Shown: positions 27,302 to 37,437, counted from the stretch's first letter. The stretch is 64,000 nt of DNA from Curvibacter sp. PD_MW3 (GCA_002633085.1 NSIV01000001.1:620001-684000); one strand, 5' to 3'. Numbers and translations: made by a program. Notes: generated from the sequence alone by a model not told the origin.

Positions 27302-28888
27302 TCAGGCCGGCAGCAACAAAGGCTGCGGGTCCCGGCTGACCACGAACATGCGCATGACGCCTGCCATGCGGTCGGCCTGCTCCTGCAGGCTGGCGGCGGC
27401 CGCGGCGGCCTCCTCGACCAGTGCCGCATTCTGCTGCGTCATCTGCTCAAGCTGCCCCATCGACTGGTTGACGCCGCCAATCCCGTTGGACTGCTCGCTG
27501 GCATCGCGGGTGATGGCCTGGATCATGTGACTGACCTCGGCCACTTGCCGCACGATCTGCGCCATGGCGCTGCCGGCATCCTGCACCAGGCGTGATCCAG
27601 TCTCAACCTGACTGCGGCTGTTCTCGATCAAGCCCTTGATCTCGCGTGCCGCCTCGGCCGAGCGCTGTGCCAGCGCACGCACCTCGCCGGCCACCACGGC
27701 AAAACCACGGCCCTGCTCGCCGGCGCGCGCCGCTTCCACCGCGGCATTGAGCGCCAGGATATTGGTCTGGAAGGCAATGCTGTCGATCACGGCCGTGATG
27801 TCGGCAATGCGGCTGCTGGAGGCCTGGATGCCGGCCATGCTGCGCACCACCTGCTGCACCAGGTCACCCCCCTGCCCGGCGGAGTTGGCGGCCGAGCTGG
27901 CGATCTGGCTGGCCGCATGGGCCGACTCGGCCATCTTGCGCACCGTCCCCGTCAGCGCATCCAGCGACGCCGCGGCCTGCTGCAGGCTGGCGGCGGCCCG
28001 TTCGGTGCGGGTGCTCAGATCGAGATTCCCATTGGCGATCTGTGAACTTGCCCCGGTGATGCTGTCCGCGGCCAGCCGCACCTCCAGCACCATGGACTGA
28101 AGCGAATCCACCATGGCGTTGAAGTCGTGCGACATGCGGCCCAGCTCATCATCCGACTGCACCACCACCGCCAGCGACAGATCGCCCGACTTGACGCGGG
28201 TGATGCCATCGGTCAGCTGGGCCAGCGGCTGGCGGATGCGCGCCAGCAGCATCAGGCCCAACAGCAAACCGCTGGCCACGGCAAACAGCATGCCCAGGAT
28301 GACCAGCCAGGTCAGTTGGTTGACAGCGGAGTTGACCGCTTCACCACCATGGGTGGTGTGCACGCGGTTCTCTTCGATCGCCTTGCTGATCTGAACCTCC
28401 GCTGCCAGGGCCGACTGCACCGGCTGCTGGATCTCCTCTTCGAAGACCGCCTGGTCCAGGATTTCCTTGCGCTCGATCTTGGCCACACTGGCACCCACCT
28501 GGGCCGCGTACAGCTTCTGGTGCGCCAGACCTTCCTTGAGCATTTGCTGCAGGATCGGATCGACCTCGGCGGCAATGGCCGCCGCGAGCAAGGTTGCCAC
28601 CTCGGCGGCATGTTTTTTCCATTCGGCAACGCGCTGCGGTACACGCTCCATCTTCATCAGCAGATCGATGGAGAGGTCTTTCTCGGCGCGCCGCGCCTTG
28701 AGCAGGTTTTCCTGGATGGCCGCCATGCGCACCAGTTGCGCCAGGTCAGCGTCCACCGTCTGGTGGGCCTGGGTCTGAATGCCCCGCACCGCCCAGGCGG
28801 TGAAGCCCCCGACCAACAAAAACACGCCGACCAGCAGCGCAATCGTCATGGCAATCCGCTGGACCAGCGTAAGCCTCAATCTTGTCAT
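27302..28888 (-). CDS. Methyl-accepting chemotaxis protein
   Basis: A 528-aa inner-membrane chemoreceptor that signals to CheA/CheW. Seen: TM1 near residues 11-32, a periplasmic helical sensor region 33-193, TM2 194-216, HAMP 217-270 ([20 protein letters not shown]), and the cytoplasmic signalling hairpin with the highly conserved tip [20 protein letters not shown] and [20 protein letters not shown]. It has no C-terminal NWETF-type pentapeptide (ends PQPLLLPA), so it is probably methylated with help from other receptors. The ligand is unknown. Stand-alone gene between the YgjP-like gene and nagZ. Confidence 0.95.
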   Translation of the reverse strand: MTRLRLTLVQRIAMTIALLVGVFLLVGGFTAWAVRGIQTQAHQTVDADLAQLVRMAAIQENLLKARRAEKDLSIDLLMKMERVPQRVAEWKKHAAEVATLLAAAIAAEVDPILQQMLKEGLAHQKLYAAQVGASVAKIERKEILDQAVFEEEIQQPVQSALAAEVQISKAIEENRVHTTHGGEAVNSAVNQLTWLVILGMLFAVASGLLLGLMLLARIRQPLAQLTDGITRVKSGDLSLAVVVQSDDELGRMSHDFNAMVDSLQSMVLEVRLAADSITGASSQIANGNLDLSTRTERAAASLQQAAASLDALTGTVRKMAESAHAASQIASSAANSAGQGGDLVQQVVRSMAGIQASSSRIADITAVIDSIAFQTNILALNAAVEAARAGEQGRGFAVVAGEVRALAQRSAEAAREIKGLIENSRSQVETGSRLVQDAGSAMAQIVRQVAEVSHMIQAITRDASEQSNGIGGVNQSMGQLEQMTQQNAALVEEAAAAAASLQEQADRMAGVMRMFVVSRDPQPLLLPA

Positions 28889-28998
28889 TCCATTTCCTCG
28901 ATGTGTGGGGCCACAGGTGTGGCCCTCTGGTGATCGAGAAAAGTTTATGACCGCCGCGTTTCAGTTTCGTGACACACAGCCTTCGTTTTCGAAGGGAC

Positions 28999-30051
28999 TC
29001 AGGGAATCAAGTCCAGCGCATGCATGTAGGAAGGGCTCACCATCAGCTCATCCCACACCGGTGCCGGCGTCACAGGCAGCAGGGCCAGGCGACGCGCTTC
29101 GCTGGCCTCGTCCAACTGCCAGCGCCCCTTGAGTTGCGCTTCGCTCAAGCCGTCGATCAGTTCATCCACCGCTTCGCCCTTGCCGAGGGACTGGTTGCAC
29201 AACAGCACCAGATCGCAACCGGCATTGAGCGCCGTCACCGCCGCTTCGGTGTAGCTGACCTCGCGCCCGTCGATCAGACGCGCGCCGGCCATGCTGAGGT
29301 CGTCGCTGAAAACGACGCCGCCAAAGCGCAGGCGGCCGCGCAGGATGTCGCCCAGCCAGGTGGACGAGAAGCCGGCCGGTCGCGCATCCACCTTGGGGTA
29401 GATCACATGCGCCGGCATCACGCTGTCGAGCGTCGTGTTGAGCCAGCCGTAGGGCGCGGCATCGTCGCCCAGGATGGCCTTGAGGCTGCGTTTGTCGACC
29501 GGGATCTCGGTGTGCGAATCCGCCTTGACGAAACCGTGGCCGGGGAAATGCTTGCCGCAACTGGCCATGCCCGCCAGCCGCAGTCCGTGCATCAGGCTCT
29601 TGGCCAGCAGGGTCACCACGCGCGGATCGCGCGCAAACGAACGGTCACCGATGACACCACTCTCACCGTAGTCAAGATCGAGCACCGGCGTGAAGCTGAA
29701 GTCCACACCACAGGCGCGCAGCTCGGCGGCCAGCACATAGCCGCAGGCCGTGGCGGCATTGGTGGCTTCCATCGGGGTCTTGAGCCACTGTTCACCCAGG
29801 GCGCGCATGGGCGGCAGATGGGTGAAGCCATCGGTCTTGAAACGCTGCACACGACCACCCTCGTGGTCAACGCAGATCAGCAGATCACGGCGAACCTTCT
29901 TGATGTCACGGCACAGGCTGGCCAATTGCGCACGGTCCTGCCAGTTGCGGCCGAACAGGATGATGCCGCCGACCAGTGGGTGCTTGAGGCGGCGGCGGTC
30001 GGTCTTGCTCAGGCTCAGGCCGGCGATGTCGATGATCAGGGGTGCGTGCAT
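28999..30051 (-). CDS. nagZ: Beta-N-acetylhexosaminidase
   Basis: Cytosolic family-3 glycosidase that removes GlcNAc from anhydro-muropeptides in peptidoglycan recycling. The 350-aa protein has VGGIILFGRNWQDRAQL, CVDHEGGRVQRF (substrate site), the family signature KHFPGHGFVKADSHTEIP with the catalytic His on its flexible loop, and FSDDLSMAGA (catalytic Asp nucleophile). Length is normal. It ends the minus-strand recO-pdxJ-acpS-nagZ run, 63 nt after acpS, with a dispersed repeat in that gap. Confidence 0.96.
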   Translation of the reverse strand: MHAPLIIDIAGLSLSKTDRRRLKHPLVGGIILFGRNWQDRAQLASLCRDIKKVRRDLLICVDHEGGRVQRFKTDGFTHLPPMRALGEQWLKTPMEATNAATACGYVLAAELRACGVDFSFTPVLDLDYGESGVIGDRSFARDPRVVTLLAKSLMHGLRLAGMASCGKHFPGHGFVKADSHTEIPVDKRSLKAILGDDAAPYGWLNTTLDSVMPAHVIYPKVDARPAGFSSTWLGDILRGRLRFGGVVFSDDLSMAGARLIDGREVSYTEAAVTALNAGCDLVLLCNQSLGKGEAVDELIDGLSEAQLKGRWQLDEASEARRLALLPVTPAPVWDELMVSPSYMHALDLIP

Positions 30052-30068
30052 GGTGACATTCCTTGAAT

Positions 30069-30099
30069 GCTATTAATTTGATAGCTATTGGCGCTTATT
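30069..30099 (+). repeat. GCTAT-type dispersed repeat, copy 3 (acpS-nagZ gap)
   Basis: GCTATTAATTTGATAGC followed by TATTGGCGCTTATT, the clearest intergenic copy with the core palindrome and GCGC flank. It fills the gap between acpS and nagZ, 17 nt upstream of the nagZ start. Confidence 0.8.
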
Positions 30100-30114
30100 T
30101 AAAAAGGGCTCAGC

Positions 30115-30507
30115 TCAGTTTTTCTCAACAACCACGAAACTGGCCGCATAGTCGGACTCGTCTGTCACGCTGACCTGGGCGCTCAGGCCCCGGGCCTCGA
30201 ACCAGGTCTTGAGTTGACCATGCAGCACGATGACCGGTTGGCCACTGGGCAGCTTGCTGATTTCACATGAGCGCCAGGTCATCGGCATGCGCATGCCCAG
30301 ACCAATCGCCTTGGAGAAGGCTTCCTTGGCGGAAAAACGTGTCGCCAGGTAGCGAATGCCGCGCTCGGGCCAGCGTGCGCTGCGCTCACGCCACGTCGCC
30401 AGCTCAGCCTCGCTCAGCACCTTTTCGGCAAAACGGTCGCCATGCCGATCCAGACTGGCACGGATGCGGCGCACGTCGCAGATGTCAGTGCCGATGCCGA
30501 AAATCAT
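30115..30507 (-). CDS. acpS: Holo-[acyl-carrier-protein] synthase
   Basis: Transfers 4'-phosphopantetheine from CoA to the serine of AcpP (also encoded in this window). The 130-aa protein has [15 protein letters not shown] (Mg-binding Asp at 8) and [16 protein letters not shown] (Mg-binding Glu), the two PPTase signatures. Its ATG overlaps the pdxJ stop (ATGA), consistent with the conserved recO-pdxJ-acpS order. Confidence 0.96.
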   Translation of the reverse strand: MIFGIGTDICDVRRIRASLDRHGDRFAEKVLSEAELATWRERSARWPERGIRYLATRFSAKEAFSKAIGLGMRMPMTWRSCEISKLPSGQPVIVLHGQLKTWFEARGLSAQVSVTDESDYAASFVVVEKN

Positions 30508-31253
30508 TGGAAGGCTTCGTCAATACAACGCAGGTAATCCTGCACAGTGGCGCGGTAACCCAACTCCAGCGCATCGGCAATCAGCGCATGGCCGATCGAC
30601 ACCTCGGCCACACCCGGCACCTGGCGCAGAAATTCGCTCAGGTTGTCGCGGTTCAGGTCATGGCCGGCGTTCACGCCCAGGCCGGCATCGAGCGCAGCCT
30701 GCGCCGCCGCCGCATAACGCTGCAGTTGCGCAGCCTGGCTGGCATGGCCCCAGGCTGCGGCATAGGGCTCAGTGTAGAGTTCGACGCGGTCGGCACCGGC
30801 CGCACGGGCCAGCGCCATCTGCTCGGGCGTCGGGTCCATGAACAGGCTGACACGCACGCCCAGGGCGCGGCATTCGGCAATCAGCGGGCGCAGGCGCTCG
30901 GCATCAGCGGGGAAGCTCCAGCCGTGGTCGCTGGTGAACTGGCCTTCGCTGTCGGGCACGAAGGTGGCCTGCTGCGGCCGCACCTGGCGGATGAAGTCCA
31001 TCAGGTTGTGGAAGGGGTTGCCTTCGATGTTGAACTCGCGTCCCGGCCAGTCCTGCATCAAGGTTGCGAGATCGAACACGTCCTGGGCGCGAATGTGGCG
31101 CTCGTCCGACCGCGGATGCACCGTGATGCCGTGCGCGCCGGCCTGCAGGCACAGGGTGGCGGCACGCGTGACGCTGGGAATGCCCAGATGGCGTGTGTTG
31201 CGCACCAGGGCGACCTTGTTGACGTTGACGGAAAGCGCGGTCTTGTTTTTCAT
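30504..31253 (-). CDS. pdxJ: Pyridoxine 5'-phosphate synthase
   Basis: Makes pyridoxine 5'-phosphate from deoxyxylulose 5-phosphate and aminoacetone phosphate derivative. The 249-aa TIM barrel has [33 protein letters not shown] (active-site His), [15 protein letters not shown] (the Glu of the PDxx(E) region), [27 protein letters not shown] and [15 protein letters not shown] (active-site His). The start MKNKTALSV at 31253 overlaps the recO stop. Confidence 0.96.
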   Translation of the reverse strand: MKNKTALSVNVNKVALVRNTRHLGIPSVTRAATLCLQAGAHGITVHPRSDERHIRAQDVFDLATLMQDWPGREFNIEGNPFHNLMDFIRQVRPQQATFVPDSEGQFTSDHGWSFPADAERLRPLIAECRALGVRVSLFMDPTPEQMALARAAGADRVELYTEPYAAAWGHASQAAQLQRYAAAAQAALDAGLGVNAGHDLNRDNLSEFLRQVPGVAEVSIGHALIADALELGYRATVQDYLRCIDEAFQ

Positions 31254-31999
31254 AGCGATTGGATATCCACCATCATCTGCCGGGTACGCAGTGTCGAGAC
31301 CCCGCAATGGTAATTGAGCAGCGCGCGCAACTGCGGTTTGAGCTCACCCATCACCGCCGCGCTGGCGCGCAGCGTGTCGGTGAAGGGCGTGTCCGCCGCC
31401 AGCGCCTGTTGCAAGGTGCGCCACTGGGCGCCGCTCAGGCTGGCACGGTCAGCCTCGTTGCAGCTGCGCAGGCCACCTTCGGGTACCAGGCTGTAGCGTG
31501 TGGTGTCATCCAGCGGCGCCAGCGTCAGCGTCTGGTGGTCGAGTTGCGGCAGAAAACCAATCTCGCGCAGCAGCAGCAATTCGAACGTGCGCAACGCGGC
31601 CTGCAACACCTCATCGTGCTCGGAGGCCAGTACCCGCACTACGTTGGTGTAGACGTCGAACAGCGCGGGATGCGGGTCCTCGCGTGCCAGCAGTTGCATC
31701 AGCAATTCGTTGAGGTAATAACCCGACAGCAGCGCCTCGCCGGTGGGCATGACATGCCCACCCATCCACTCGGCACTCTTGAGCGTGCGGACCTCGGCAT
31801 CACCGCCGAAAGCCAGTTGCAAAGGCTGCAGCGGCAGCAGGACCGGTCGGAAACTGGAACTCGGCCGCTTGGCCCCCTTGGCCACCAATGCAATGCGACC
31901 GTGATGGCGCGTGAACACGTCCAGAATCAGACTGGACTCGCTCCAGTCGTAACGATGCAGCACAAAGGCCGGCTCGTCCGAAATGCGCTTGGTTGCCAT
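31250..31999 (-). CDS. recO: DNA repair protein RecO
   Basis: Mediator of RecA loading in RecF-type recombinational repair. The 249-aa protein has an N-terminal OB fold ([36 protein letters not shown]) and a helical C-terminal domain ([31 protein letters not shown]). The zinc-binding cysteines of some RecO proteins are not evident. The start at 31999 ([10 protein letters not shown]) follows the era terminator region. It leads the recO-pdxJ-acpS unit. Confidence 0.94.
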   Translation of the reverse strand: MATKRISDEPAFVLHRYDWSESSLILDVFTRHHGRIALVAKGAKRPSSSFRPVLLPLQPLQLAFGGDAEVRTLKSAEWMGGHVMPTGEALLSGYYLNELLMQLLAREDPHPALFDVYTNVVRVLASEHDEVLQAALRTFELLLLREIGFLPQLDHQTLTLAPLDDTTRYSLVPEGGLRSCNEADRASLSGAQWRTLQQALAADTPFTDTLRASAAVMGELKPQLRALLNYHCGVSTLRTRQMMVDIQSL

Positions 32000-32030
32000 A
32001 GTTAAACATTCACGCCGCAATTACCAGCGA

Positions 32031-32117
32031 ACGCCGCGGAATCGGCTCTGCCGGGCCGCTGGCGTTGCCCCCTGCAAGGGGGGTGGCTGCTACGCGCAGC
32101 GAGCAAGCCTGGGGGTG
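32031..32117. repeat. Hairpin-rich intergenic element, copy 2 (recO/era gap)
   Basis: Shorter copy of the element at 21491-21655. It contains three possible hairpins (AACGCCGCGG with CCGCTGGCGTT; CCCCCTGCAAGGGGGG; GCTGCTACGCGCAGC) and the same end block GAGCAAGCCTGGGGGTG. On the minus strand it begins three bases after the era stop codon, probably acting as a terminator or 3'-end structure before recO. Confidence 0.8.
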
Positions 32118-32120
32118 TGC

Positions 32121-33092
32121 TCATTCATACCCGAAAGAGCGCACGCGGGCCTCATCGTCCGCCCAGCCGGAACGTACCTTGACCCAGAGTTCCAGGAACA
32201 CCTTGGCATCCATCAGCTTTTCGAGCTCGACCCGGGTCTCGGTGCCGATGCGCTTGATGCGTTCGCCCTTGTCGCCGATCACCATGGCCTTGTGGCCTTC
32301 GCGCTCCACCACAATGGTGGCGGCAATCCTGACCAGGCGCTTCTGGCCCTTGCGGCCGGCTTCTTCCTCGAACTTGTCGATGACCACGGTCGAGGTGTAG
32401 GGCAGCTCGTCGCCAGTGAGGCGGAACAGTTTTTCGCGCACGGTTTCCGAGGCCAGGAACTTCTCGCTGCGGTCGGTCAGCTCGTCCTCGGCATACCACC
32501 AGTCCTGCTCGGGCAGGTATTTTTCGCAAATGCCCAGCAGGCGCTCGATGTCCTTGGCATTCTTGGCCGACATCGGCACGAATTCGGCAAACGGGTGGCG
32601 CTGCTGCATCTCCTGCAGCCACGGCGCAATATCGGCGCGGCGGTTCACCGTGTCGAGCTTGTTGGCCACCAGCAGGGTGGGAATGTCCTTGTTCAACAGG
32701 GCCAGCACCTTGGCATCGGCCTGGTTGAACATGCCGGCCTCCACCACGTAGAGGATCAGGTCCACGTCGCCCACCGCGCCCATCACCGTCTTGTTGAGAG
32801 AACGGTTCAGCGCGTTGTTGTGGCGGGTCTGGAAACCCGGCGTGTCGACAAACACGAACTGGGTCGCCCCCTGGGTACGCATGCCGGTGATGCGGTGGCG
32901 CGTGGTCTGCGCCTTGCGTGAGGTGATGCTGATCTTCTGCCCCACCAGCGCATTCAGCAGGGTGGACTTGCCCACATTGGGCTTGCCGACGATGGCCACC
33001 AGGCCGCAGCGCCGCGTACCGGTTTCCGCCTTATTTCCGACTTCAGACCCCGTAGAATCTTCGCTATCAGCTATAGAATTCATAGCGTTCAT
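32121..33092 (-). CDS. era: GTPase Era
   Basis: Essential GTPase for 16S rRNA maturation and 30S assembly. The 323-aa protein has G1 [13 protein letters not shown]2/switch around [14 protein letters not shown]3 DTPGFQ, G4 NKLDTV and G5 SAKNAKD, then a C-terminal KH domain ([33 protein letters not shown]). It has an unusually long N-terminal leader of about 30 residues; residues 3-12 are encoded by a dispersed GCTAT repeat. The start overlaps the rnc stop (ATGA). Confidence 0.96.
   Translation of the reverse strand: MNAMNSIADSEDSTGSEVGNKAETGTRRCGLVAIVGKPNVGKSTLLNALVGQKISITSRKAQTTRHRITGMRTQGATQFVFVDTPGFQTRHNNALNRSLNKTVMGAVGDVDLILYVVEAGMFNQADAKVLALLNKDIPTLLVANKLDTVNRRADIAPWLQEMQQRHPFAEFVPMSAKNAKDIERLLGICEKYLPEQDWWYAEDELTDRSEKFLASETVREKLFRLTGDELPYTSTVVIDKFEEEAGRKGQKRLVRIAATIVVEREGHKAMVIGDKGERIKRIGTETRVELEKLMDAKVFLELWVKVRSGWADDEARVRSFGYE
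33058..33086 (-). repeat. GCTAT-type dispersed repeat, copy 4 (start of era)
   Basis: On the minus strand, GCTATGAATTCTATAGC then TGATAGCGAAG, matching core and flank. It lies two codons into era and supplies most of its non-conserved N-terminal leader. Confidence 0.65.
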
Positions 33093-33781
33093 ACCTTGCC
33101 TTGGGTCTTAATGGTCTGCAGCATGGCCGCAGCGGCGGCCTGCTCGCCGGCCCGGCGCGAGCCGCCAATGCCACGTTCGACCAGTTGCAATTCAGTGATT
33201 TCACATTCGACATCGAAGGTCTGCTTGTGCGCCACACCCAGCGTGGCCACCACGCGGTAGAGCGGCAGTTTCATCTTGCGCCCCTGCAGCCATTCCTGCA
33301 ACTCGGTCTTGGGGTCCTTGGCGCTGGCCTGCATCTGCGGGTTGATTTCCACCGCCTGGAACAGGCGCTGCACCAGCGCCTGCGCGGCCGGGTAGCCGGC
33401 ATCCAGATAGACGGCGCCCAGCACCGCTTCCAGCGCATCGGCCAGGATGGAGGGGCGCTTGTGGCCGCCGGAGCGCACCTCGCCCTCGCCCAAGCGCACC
33501 ACGGCCGGCAGGCCCAGATCGACGGCCAGCTGATGCAGGGTGTCCTGCTTGACCAGGTTGGCGCGGATGCGCGAGAGGTCGCCTTCGGGCAGGGAACTCA
33601 GGCGCTCGTACAGCAGGTGCGCCACCGACAGGTTGAGCACCGAGTCGCCGAGGAATTCGAGACGTTCATTGTGGTCGGCCGAGAAGCTGCGGTGCGTGAC
33701 GGCACGCGTCAGCAGTGACGGATCGGAGAAGGAATGCTGCAAGCGGGCTTGCAGTGCAGAAAGGCCATCAGACACAGGCAT
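33089..33781 (-). CDS. rnc: Ribonuclease III
   Basis: Double-strand-specific endoribonuclease for rRNA and mRNA processing. The 230-aa protein has the signature [17 protein letters not shown] (catalytic Glu and Asp), [22 protein letters not shown] (second metal site Asp/Glu) and a C-terminal dsRNA-binding domain ([36 protein letters not shown]). It lies between the DUF4845 gene (8 nt) and era (overlap), the usual lepB-rnc-era arrangement. Confidence 0.97.
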   Translation of the reverse strand: MPVSDGLSALQARLQHSFSDPSLLTRAVTHRSFSADHNERLEFLGDSVLNLSVAHLLYERLSSLPEGDLSRIRANLVKQDTLHQLAVDLGLPAVVRLGEGEVRSGGHKRPSILADALEAVLGAVYLDAGYPAAQALVQRLFQAVEINPQMQASAKDPKTELQEWLQGRKMKLPLYRVVATLGVAHKQTFDVECEITELQLVERGIGGSRRAGEQAAAAAMLQTIKTQGKV

Positions 33782-33789
33782 CCATCACA

Positions 33790-34143
33790 CTATTTGGAAC
33801 GGCCGGCGTACTTGAGGGTCAGCCAGGCCGGCCCCGCCAGGTGGATCTCGCGCTGGTAGGCAAAGCTCACCATCACCTGGTCGCCCTCTTTGGTGACTTC
33901 GAGATCCTTGCCGCTGATGGACTTGATGTCGTCGATCTGGGCCGCCTTGTCGAACAGGGCACGCACCTCGGCCACGCTGTTGCCATCACGTGCCTTCTTG
34001 CTCGCCTTGGTGATGGCCTGGTACTCGATCAGCGTCGGAATGACTTGGGCCGCCACCACACCGGTCACAGCCAGAACGCCACCGACGAAAAGCAGCCCCA
34101 GAAATGAGATGCCGCGCTGCCCTGATTTGAGTTGTGTCCGCAT
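33790..34143 (-). CDS. DUF4845-family single-pass membrane protein
   Basis: A 117-aa protein of unknown function that commonly lies between lepB and rnc in beta-proteobacteria. Seen: SGQRGISFLGLLFVGGVLAV, a type IV pilin-like hydrophobic N-terminus (one membrane helix, residues 13-35), then a soluble domain (LIEYQAITKASKKARDGN, LEVTKEGDQVMVSFAYQ). I chose the ATG at 34143 because GGGGAAAG precedes it; earlier ATGs at 34155 and 34164 lack such a site. It starts 27 nt after lepB. Confidence 0.82.
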   Translation of the reverse strand: MRTQLKSGQRGISFLGLLFVGGVLAVTGVVAAQVIPTLIEYQAITKASKKARDGNSVAEVRALFDKAAQIDDIKSISGKDLEVTKEGDQVMVSFAYQREIHLAGPAWLTLKYAGRSK

Positions 34144-34170
34144 AACTTTCCCCATGTACGACATTGCTGG

Positions 34171-35136
34171 TCAGTTGAATTTACCGATGCGCTTCAGATC
34201 GCTGAAGTTCATCCAGACAAAAAAGGCCTTGCCGACAATGTTCTGGTCCGGCACAAAGCCCCAGAAGCGCGAATCGAGCGAATTATCGCGATTGTCGCCC
34301 ATCATGAAGTAGTGACCTTCGGGTACTTTGCACACCACACCTTCGATGCTGTAACGGCAGTTGTTGCGGTACGGGAACTCCTCCACGCCGGGGATGAACG
34401 CCGGGCGTTCGTCATCGGTCAGGATGCGGTGCTTCACCGTGCCAAGCGACTCCTCATACTGCTTGAAGTAGCGCATGACGCTCTCGTCGAAGAACTCGGG
34501 CACCGCGCTGGTCGCAACGACCTGGCCGTTGATGGTCAGACGCTTGTTCAGGTAGGCCACCTCGTCACCCGGCACCCCGACCACCCGCTTGATGTAGTCC
34601 AGGCTGGGCTTGGGCGGGTAGCGGAACACCATGATGTCGCCACGCTCGACCTTGTTGCCTTCGGTGATCTTGGTGTTGATCACCGGCAGGCGCACGCCGT
34701 AATGGAATTTGTTCACCAGGATCAGGTCGCCCACCAGCAGCGTCGGGATCATGGAGCCGGACGGGATCTTGAACGGCTCGAACAGAAAGGAGCGCAGCAG
34801 AAAGACCACCAGGATCACCGGGAACAGGCCGGCAGTCCAGTCCAGCCACCAGGGCTGCATCAGCAGTCTTTCGCGCGCCGGCGCCAGGTCGCTGGCCCCC
34901 TGGGCAATGCCCAGCTTGTTCAGGTCGGCGCTGCGCTGCAGTGCCTCAGCTTCCAGCTTGGCAGCCGCCTGCTGGCGCTGCGGCAGGAAATAAAAGCGCT
35001 CGGCCAGCCAGTACAGCCCGGTCACGACCGTGGCCAGGAACAGCAGCAAGGCAAAGTTGCCTTCAATCACGCCGAAGTACCAGGAGCCGGCATAGCCGAC
35101 GAAGGCGGCCAGGATAAGGGTGGTCAAAAATTGCAT
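34171..35136 (-). CDS. lepB: Signal peptidase I
   Basis: Inner-membrane serine protease that cleaves Sec/Tat signal peptides. The 321-aa protein has two N-terminal membrane helices (about 3-22 and 25-45), a third hydrophobic segment before the catalytic region, catalytic Ser in PSGSMIPTLLVGDLILV, catalytic Lys in YIKRVVGVPGDEVAYL, box D, and box E GHYFMMGDNRDNSLDSR. The start overlaps the lepA stop by one base. Confidence 0.97.
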   Translation of the reverse strand: MQFLTTLILAAFVGYAGSWYFGVIEGNFALLLFLATVVTGLYWLAERFYFLPQRQQAAAKLEAEALQRSADLNKLGIAQGASDLAPARERLLMQPWWLDWTAGLFPVILVVFLLRSFLFEPFKIPSGSMIPTLLVGDLILVNKFHYGVRLPVINTKITEGNKVERGDIMVFRYPPKPSLDYIKRVVGVPGDEVAYLNKRLTINGQVVATSAVPEFFDESVMRYFKQYEESLGTVKHRILTDDERPAFIPGVEEFPYRNNCRYSIEGVVCKVPEGHYFMMGDNRDNSLDSRFWGFVPDQNIVGKAFFVWMNFSDLKRIGKFN

Positions 35137-36947
35137 CAGTCTTCCACCTGCAAAATTGCCAAGAAAGCCTCTTGGGGCACCTCGACCGAGCCAATCTGTT
35201 TCATGCGTTTCTTGCCTGCTTTTTGTTTTTCGAGAAGTTTCTTCTTACGCGTGATGTCACCGCCGTAGCATTTTGCCAGCACGTTCTTGCGCAGCGCCTT
35301 GATGGTTTCGCGCGCAATGATGTTGGCGCCAATGGCAGCCTGGATGGCCACGTCGTACATCTGGCGGCTGATGATCTCGCGCATCTTGGCTGCCACCGCA
35401 CGGCCGCGGTAGGCCGCCTGGGTGCGGTGCACGATGATGGACAGCGCATCGACCTTTTCGCCGTTGAGCAGGATGTCAACCTTGACCACGTCGGAAGCCC
35501 GGTATTCCTTGAACTCGTAGTCCATGCTGGCATAACCGCGGCTGACTGATTTGAGCTTGTCAAAGAAATCGAGCACGATCTCGCCCAGCGGCATCTCGTA
35601 GGTCAGCATGACCTGGCGGCCGTGGTAGGCCATGTTGAGCTGCACGCCACGCTTCTGGTTGGCCAGCGTCATCACCGGCCCCACATAGTCCTGCGGCATG
35701 TACAGGTGCACGGTCACGATTGGTTCGCGGATTTCCTGGAGCTTGCCCTGGTCCGGCATCTTGGACGGGTTCTCGACCATGATGACCTCGCCGTCGGCCT
35801 TGAGCACCTGGTACACCACGCTTGGCGCGGTGGTGATCAGGTCCTGATCAAATTCTCGCTCCAGCCGCTCCTGCACGATCTCCATGTGCAAGAGGCCGAG
35901 GAAACCGCAGCGGAAACCGAAGCCCAGCGCCTGGCTGACTTCCGGCTCGTAGTGCAGCGAGGCGTCGTTGAGCTTGAGCTTTTCCAGCGCATCGCGCAGC
36001 GAGTCGTATTCACTGGCTTCGGTCGGGTACAGGCCGGCAAAAACCTGCGGCTGGATTTCCTTGAAACCCGGCAGCGCTTCGGTGGCGGTGAATGCCGCGC
36101 CGCCTGAGCCGCCCTTGATCAAGGTCACGGTGTCGCCCACCTTGGCCGCCTGCAGCTCCTTGATGCCGGCAATGATGTAACCCACCTCGCCCGCTTCCAG
36201 CGATTCGCGCGGCTCGTTGGCAGGCGTGAACACGCCCAGGTTGTCGGCGTTGTAGGTGGCACCGGTGGCCATCATCTTGATGCGCTCGCCCTTGGCCAAG
36301 CGGCCGTCCACCACGCGCACCAGCATCACCACGCCGACATAGCTGTCGAACCAGCTGTCGATGATCATGGCGCGCAGCGCGCCGTCCGGATTGCCCTTGG
36401 GCGCTGGCACCTTGGCGACAATCGCCTCCAGAATTTCGTCGATGCCCATGCCGGTCTTGGCCGAGCAGGGAATCGCGTCGGTCGCATCGATGCCGATCAC
36501 GTCTTCGATTTCGGCCTTGGCGTTCTCCGGATCGGCGTTGGGCAGATCCATCTTGTTGAGCACCGGCACCACCTCGACGCCGAGGTCGAGCGCGGTGTAA
36601 CAGTTGGCCACCGTCTGCGCTTCCACCCCCTGCGATGCATCAACCACCAGCAAGGCGCCTTCGCAGGCCGACAGCGAACGGCTCACTTCATACGAGAAGT
36701 CCACATGGCCCGGGGTGTCGATCAGGTTGAGGTTGTAAATCTGGCCGTCGCGGGCCTTGTACTGCAGCGCAGCGGTCTGCGCCTTGATGGTTATCCCACG
36801 CTCTTTCTCGATATCCATCGAGTCGAGCACCTGTGCTTCCATCTGACGTTCTTCCAGTCCACCACAACGCTGGATCAAGCGGTCTGCCAGCGTCGATTTG
36901 CCATGATCAATGTGCGCAATGATCGAAAAATTTCTGATGTGCTTCAT
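35136..36947 (-). CDS. lepA: Elongation factor 4 (LepA)
   Basis: Ribosome-associated GTPase thought to act in initiation or back-translocation. The 603-aa protein has G1 [15 protein letters not shown]3 [13 protein letters not shown]4 NKMDLPNA, domain II, and the LepA-specific C-terminal domain ([40 protein letters not shown]). The true start is ATG at 36947; the preceding codon is TTG. It is 44 nt downstream of a strong hairpin terminator, so an own promoter or attenuation is expected. Confidence 0.97.
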   Translation of the reverse strand: MKHIRNFSIIAHIDHGKSTLADRLIQRCGGLEERQMEAQVLDSMDIEKERGITIKAQTAALQYKARDGQIYNLNLIDTPGHVDFSYEVSRSLSACEGALLVVDASQGVEAQTVANCYTALDLGVEVVPVLNKMDLPNADPENAKAEIEDVIGIDATDAIPCSAKTGMGIDEILEAIVAKVPAPKGNPDGALRAMIIDSWFDSYVGVVMLVRVVDGRLAKGERIKMMATGATYNADNLGVFTPANEPRESLEAGEVGYIIAGIKELQAAKVGDTVTLIKGGSGGAAFTATEALPGFKEIQPQVFAGLYPTEASEYDSLRDALEKLKLNDASLHYEPEVSQALGFGFRCGFLGLLHMEIVQERLEREFDQDLITTAPSVVYQVLKADGEVIMVENPSKMPDQGKLQEIREPIVTVHLYMPQDYVGPVMTLANQKRGVQLNMAYHGRQVMLTYEMPLGEIVLDFFDKLKSVSRGYASMDYEFKEYRASDVVKVDILLNGEKVDALSIIVHRTQAAYRGRAVAAKMREIISRQMYDVAIQAAIGANIIARETIKALRKNVLAKCYGGDITRKKKLLEKQKAGKKRMKQIGSVEVPQEAFLAILQVED

Positions 36948-36990
36948 CAACGGAAACGCTTAAGTGATTGAATTAAAACGGACGCAGAAA

Positions 36991-37023
36991 GAAAAAAGGG
37001 CGCGTCGACTTGTGACGCGCCCT
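36991..37023 (-). terminator. Intrinsic terminator upstream of lepA
   Basis: A perfect 10-bp GC-rich stem (36997-37006 with 37014-37023), 7-nt loop, and on the minus strand a run of six T. It lies 44 nt before the lepA start and more than 400 nt beyond mucD, which has its own terminator, so it either ends a short RNA or attenuates lepA. Confidence 0.8.
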
Positions 37024-37056
37024 AAACCAACAATCTATGGCAACTGCGATAGTTGG
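36991..37056 (-). ncRNA. Putative small RNA or lepA leader attenuator
   Basis: On the minus strand a TACAAT (-10-like, 37063-37068) is followed by about 65 nt ending in the terminator above. The 5' part can fold into an imperfect hairpin (CCAACTAT...ATAGATTGTTGG). No good -35 box is seen 17 nt upstream, so the promoter is weak evidence. No open reading frame fits. Confidence 0.35.
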
Positions 37057-37068
37057 AGCTTCATTGTA

Positions 37069-37401
37069 GGCAAAAAGCCCAGTCCGTACAGCCCAAAAAA
37101 CAGTCACCAAGGGTCGTTGCAGCGCAGCAACAAGGATTTTATACACAGCTTATTAACAATATTCGGTGGAGAGATTCTGGACAACTTGTGGGCGATCTGT
37201 GGATCACCCCTGTCCGGCTCAGCACCATCCCGCATCGTGGATCTACGGCTTTTCAATATGCAAGTAATGCCCGATCCACGGGTTCCATTCTAACCAATTT
37301 AATCAATTTGAGAAAATGAAGTTAGTAATCACAAACAAATTCGTGATCCTCTGTGGACCGAAAAAAAATCAAAAAAAAAATTTCACCACGCCAAAACAGA
37401 C
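37069..37401. other. Non-coding AT-rich spacer between mucD and lepA
   Basis: No gene is supported here. The region is much more AT-rich than its surroundings, with A-runs at 37361-37380. It holds one exact DnaA-box match (TTATACACA, 37139-37147) and one single-mismatch box (TGTGGATCA, 37198-37206), but none of the genes that normally mark oriC. It is flanked by two minus-strand terminators and probably contains the lepA promoter. Confidence 0.5.
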
Positions 37402-37437
37402 AAAAACCCCCAAACCCGACTCAGGGTTGGGGGTTTT
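37402..37437 (-). terminator. Intrinsic terminator after mucD
   Basis: A long stem (AAAACCCCCAAACCC with GGGTTGGGGGTTTT, one bulged A) and a 6-nt loop, with a T-run on the minus strand, 22 nt after the mucD stop. It probably ends the rpoE-rseA-rseB-mucD transcript. Confidence 0.8.

Noticed and set aside
31240..31275. A possible ninth GCTAT-type repeat at the pdxJ start (TTTTTCATAGCGATTGG)
   Set aside because: Only about half the core is present and the codons fit normal PdxJ and RecO sequence, so it may be coincidence.
37139..37206. oriC-like region with DnaA boxes and AT-rich tracts between mucD and lepA
   Set aside because: Only one exact and one single-mismatch box were found, and dnaA, dnaN, gyrB or gidA are absent nearby. 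An ordinary AT-rich promoter region is simpler.
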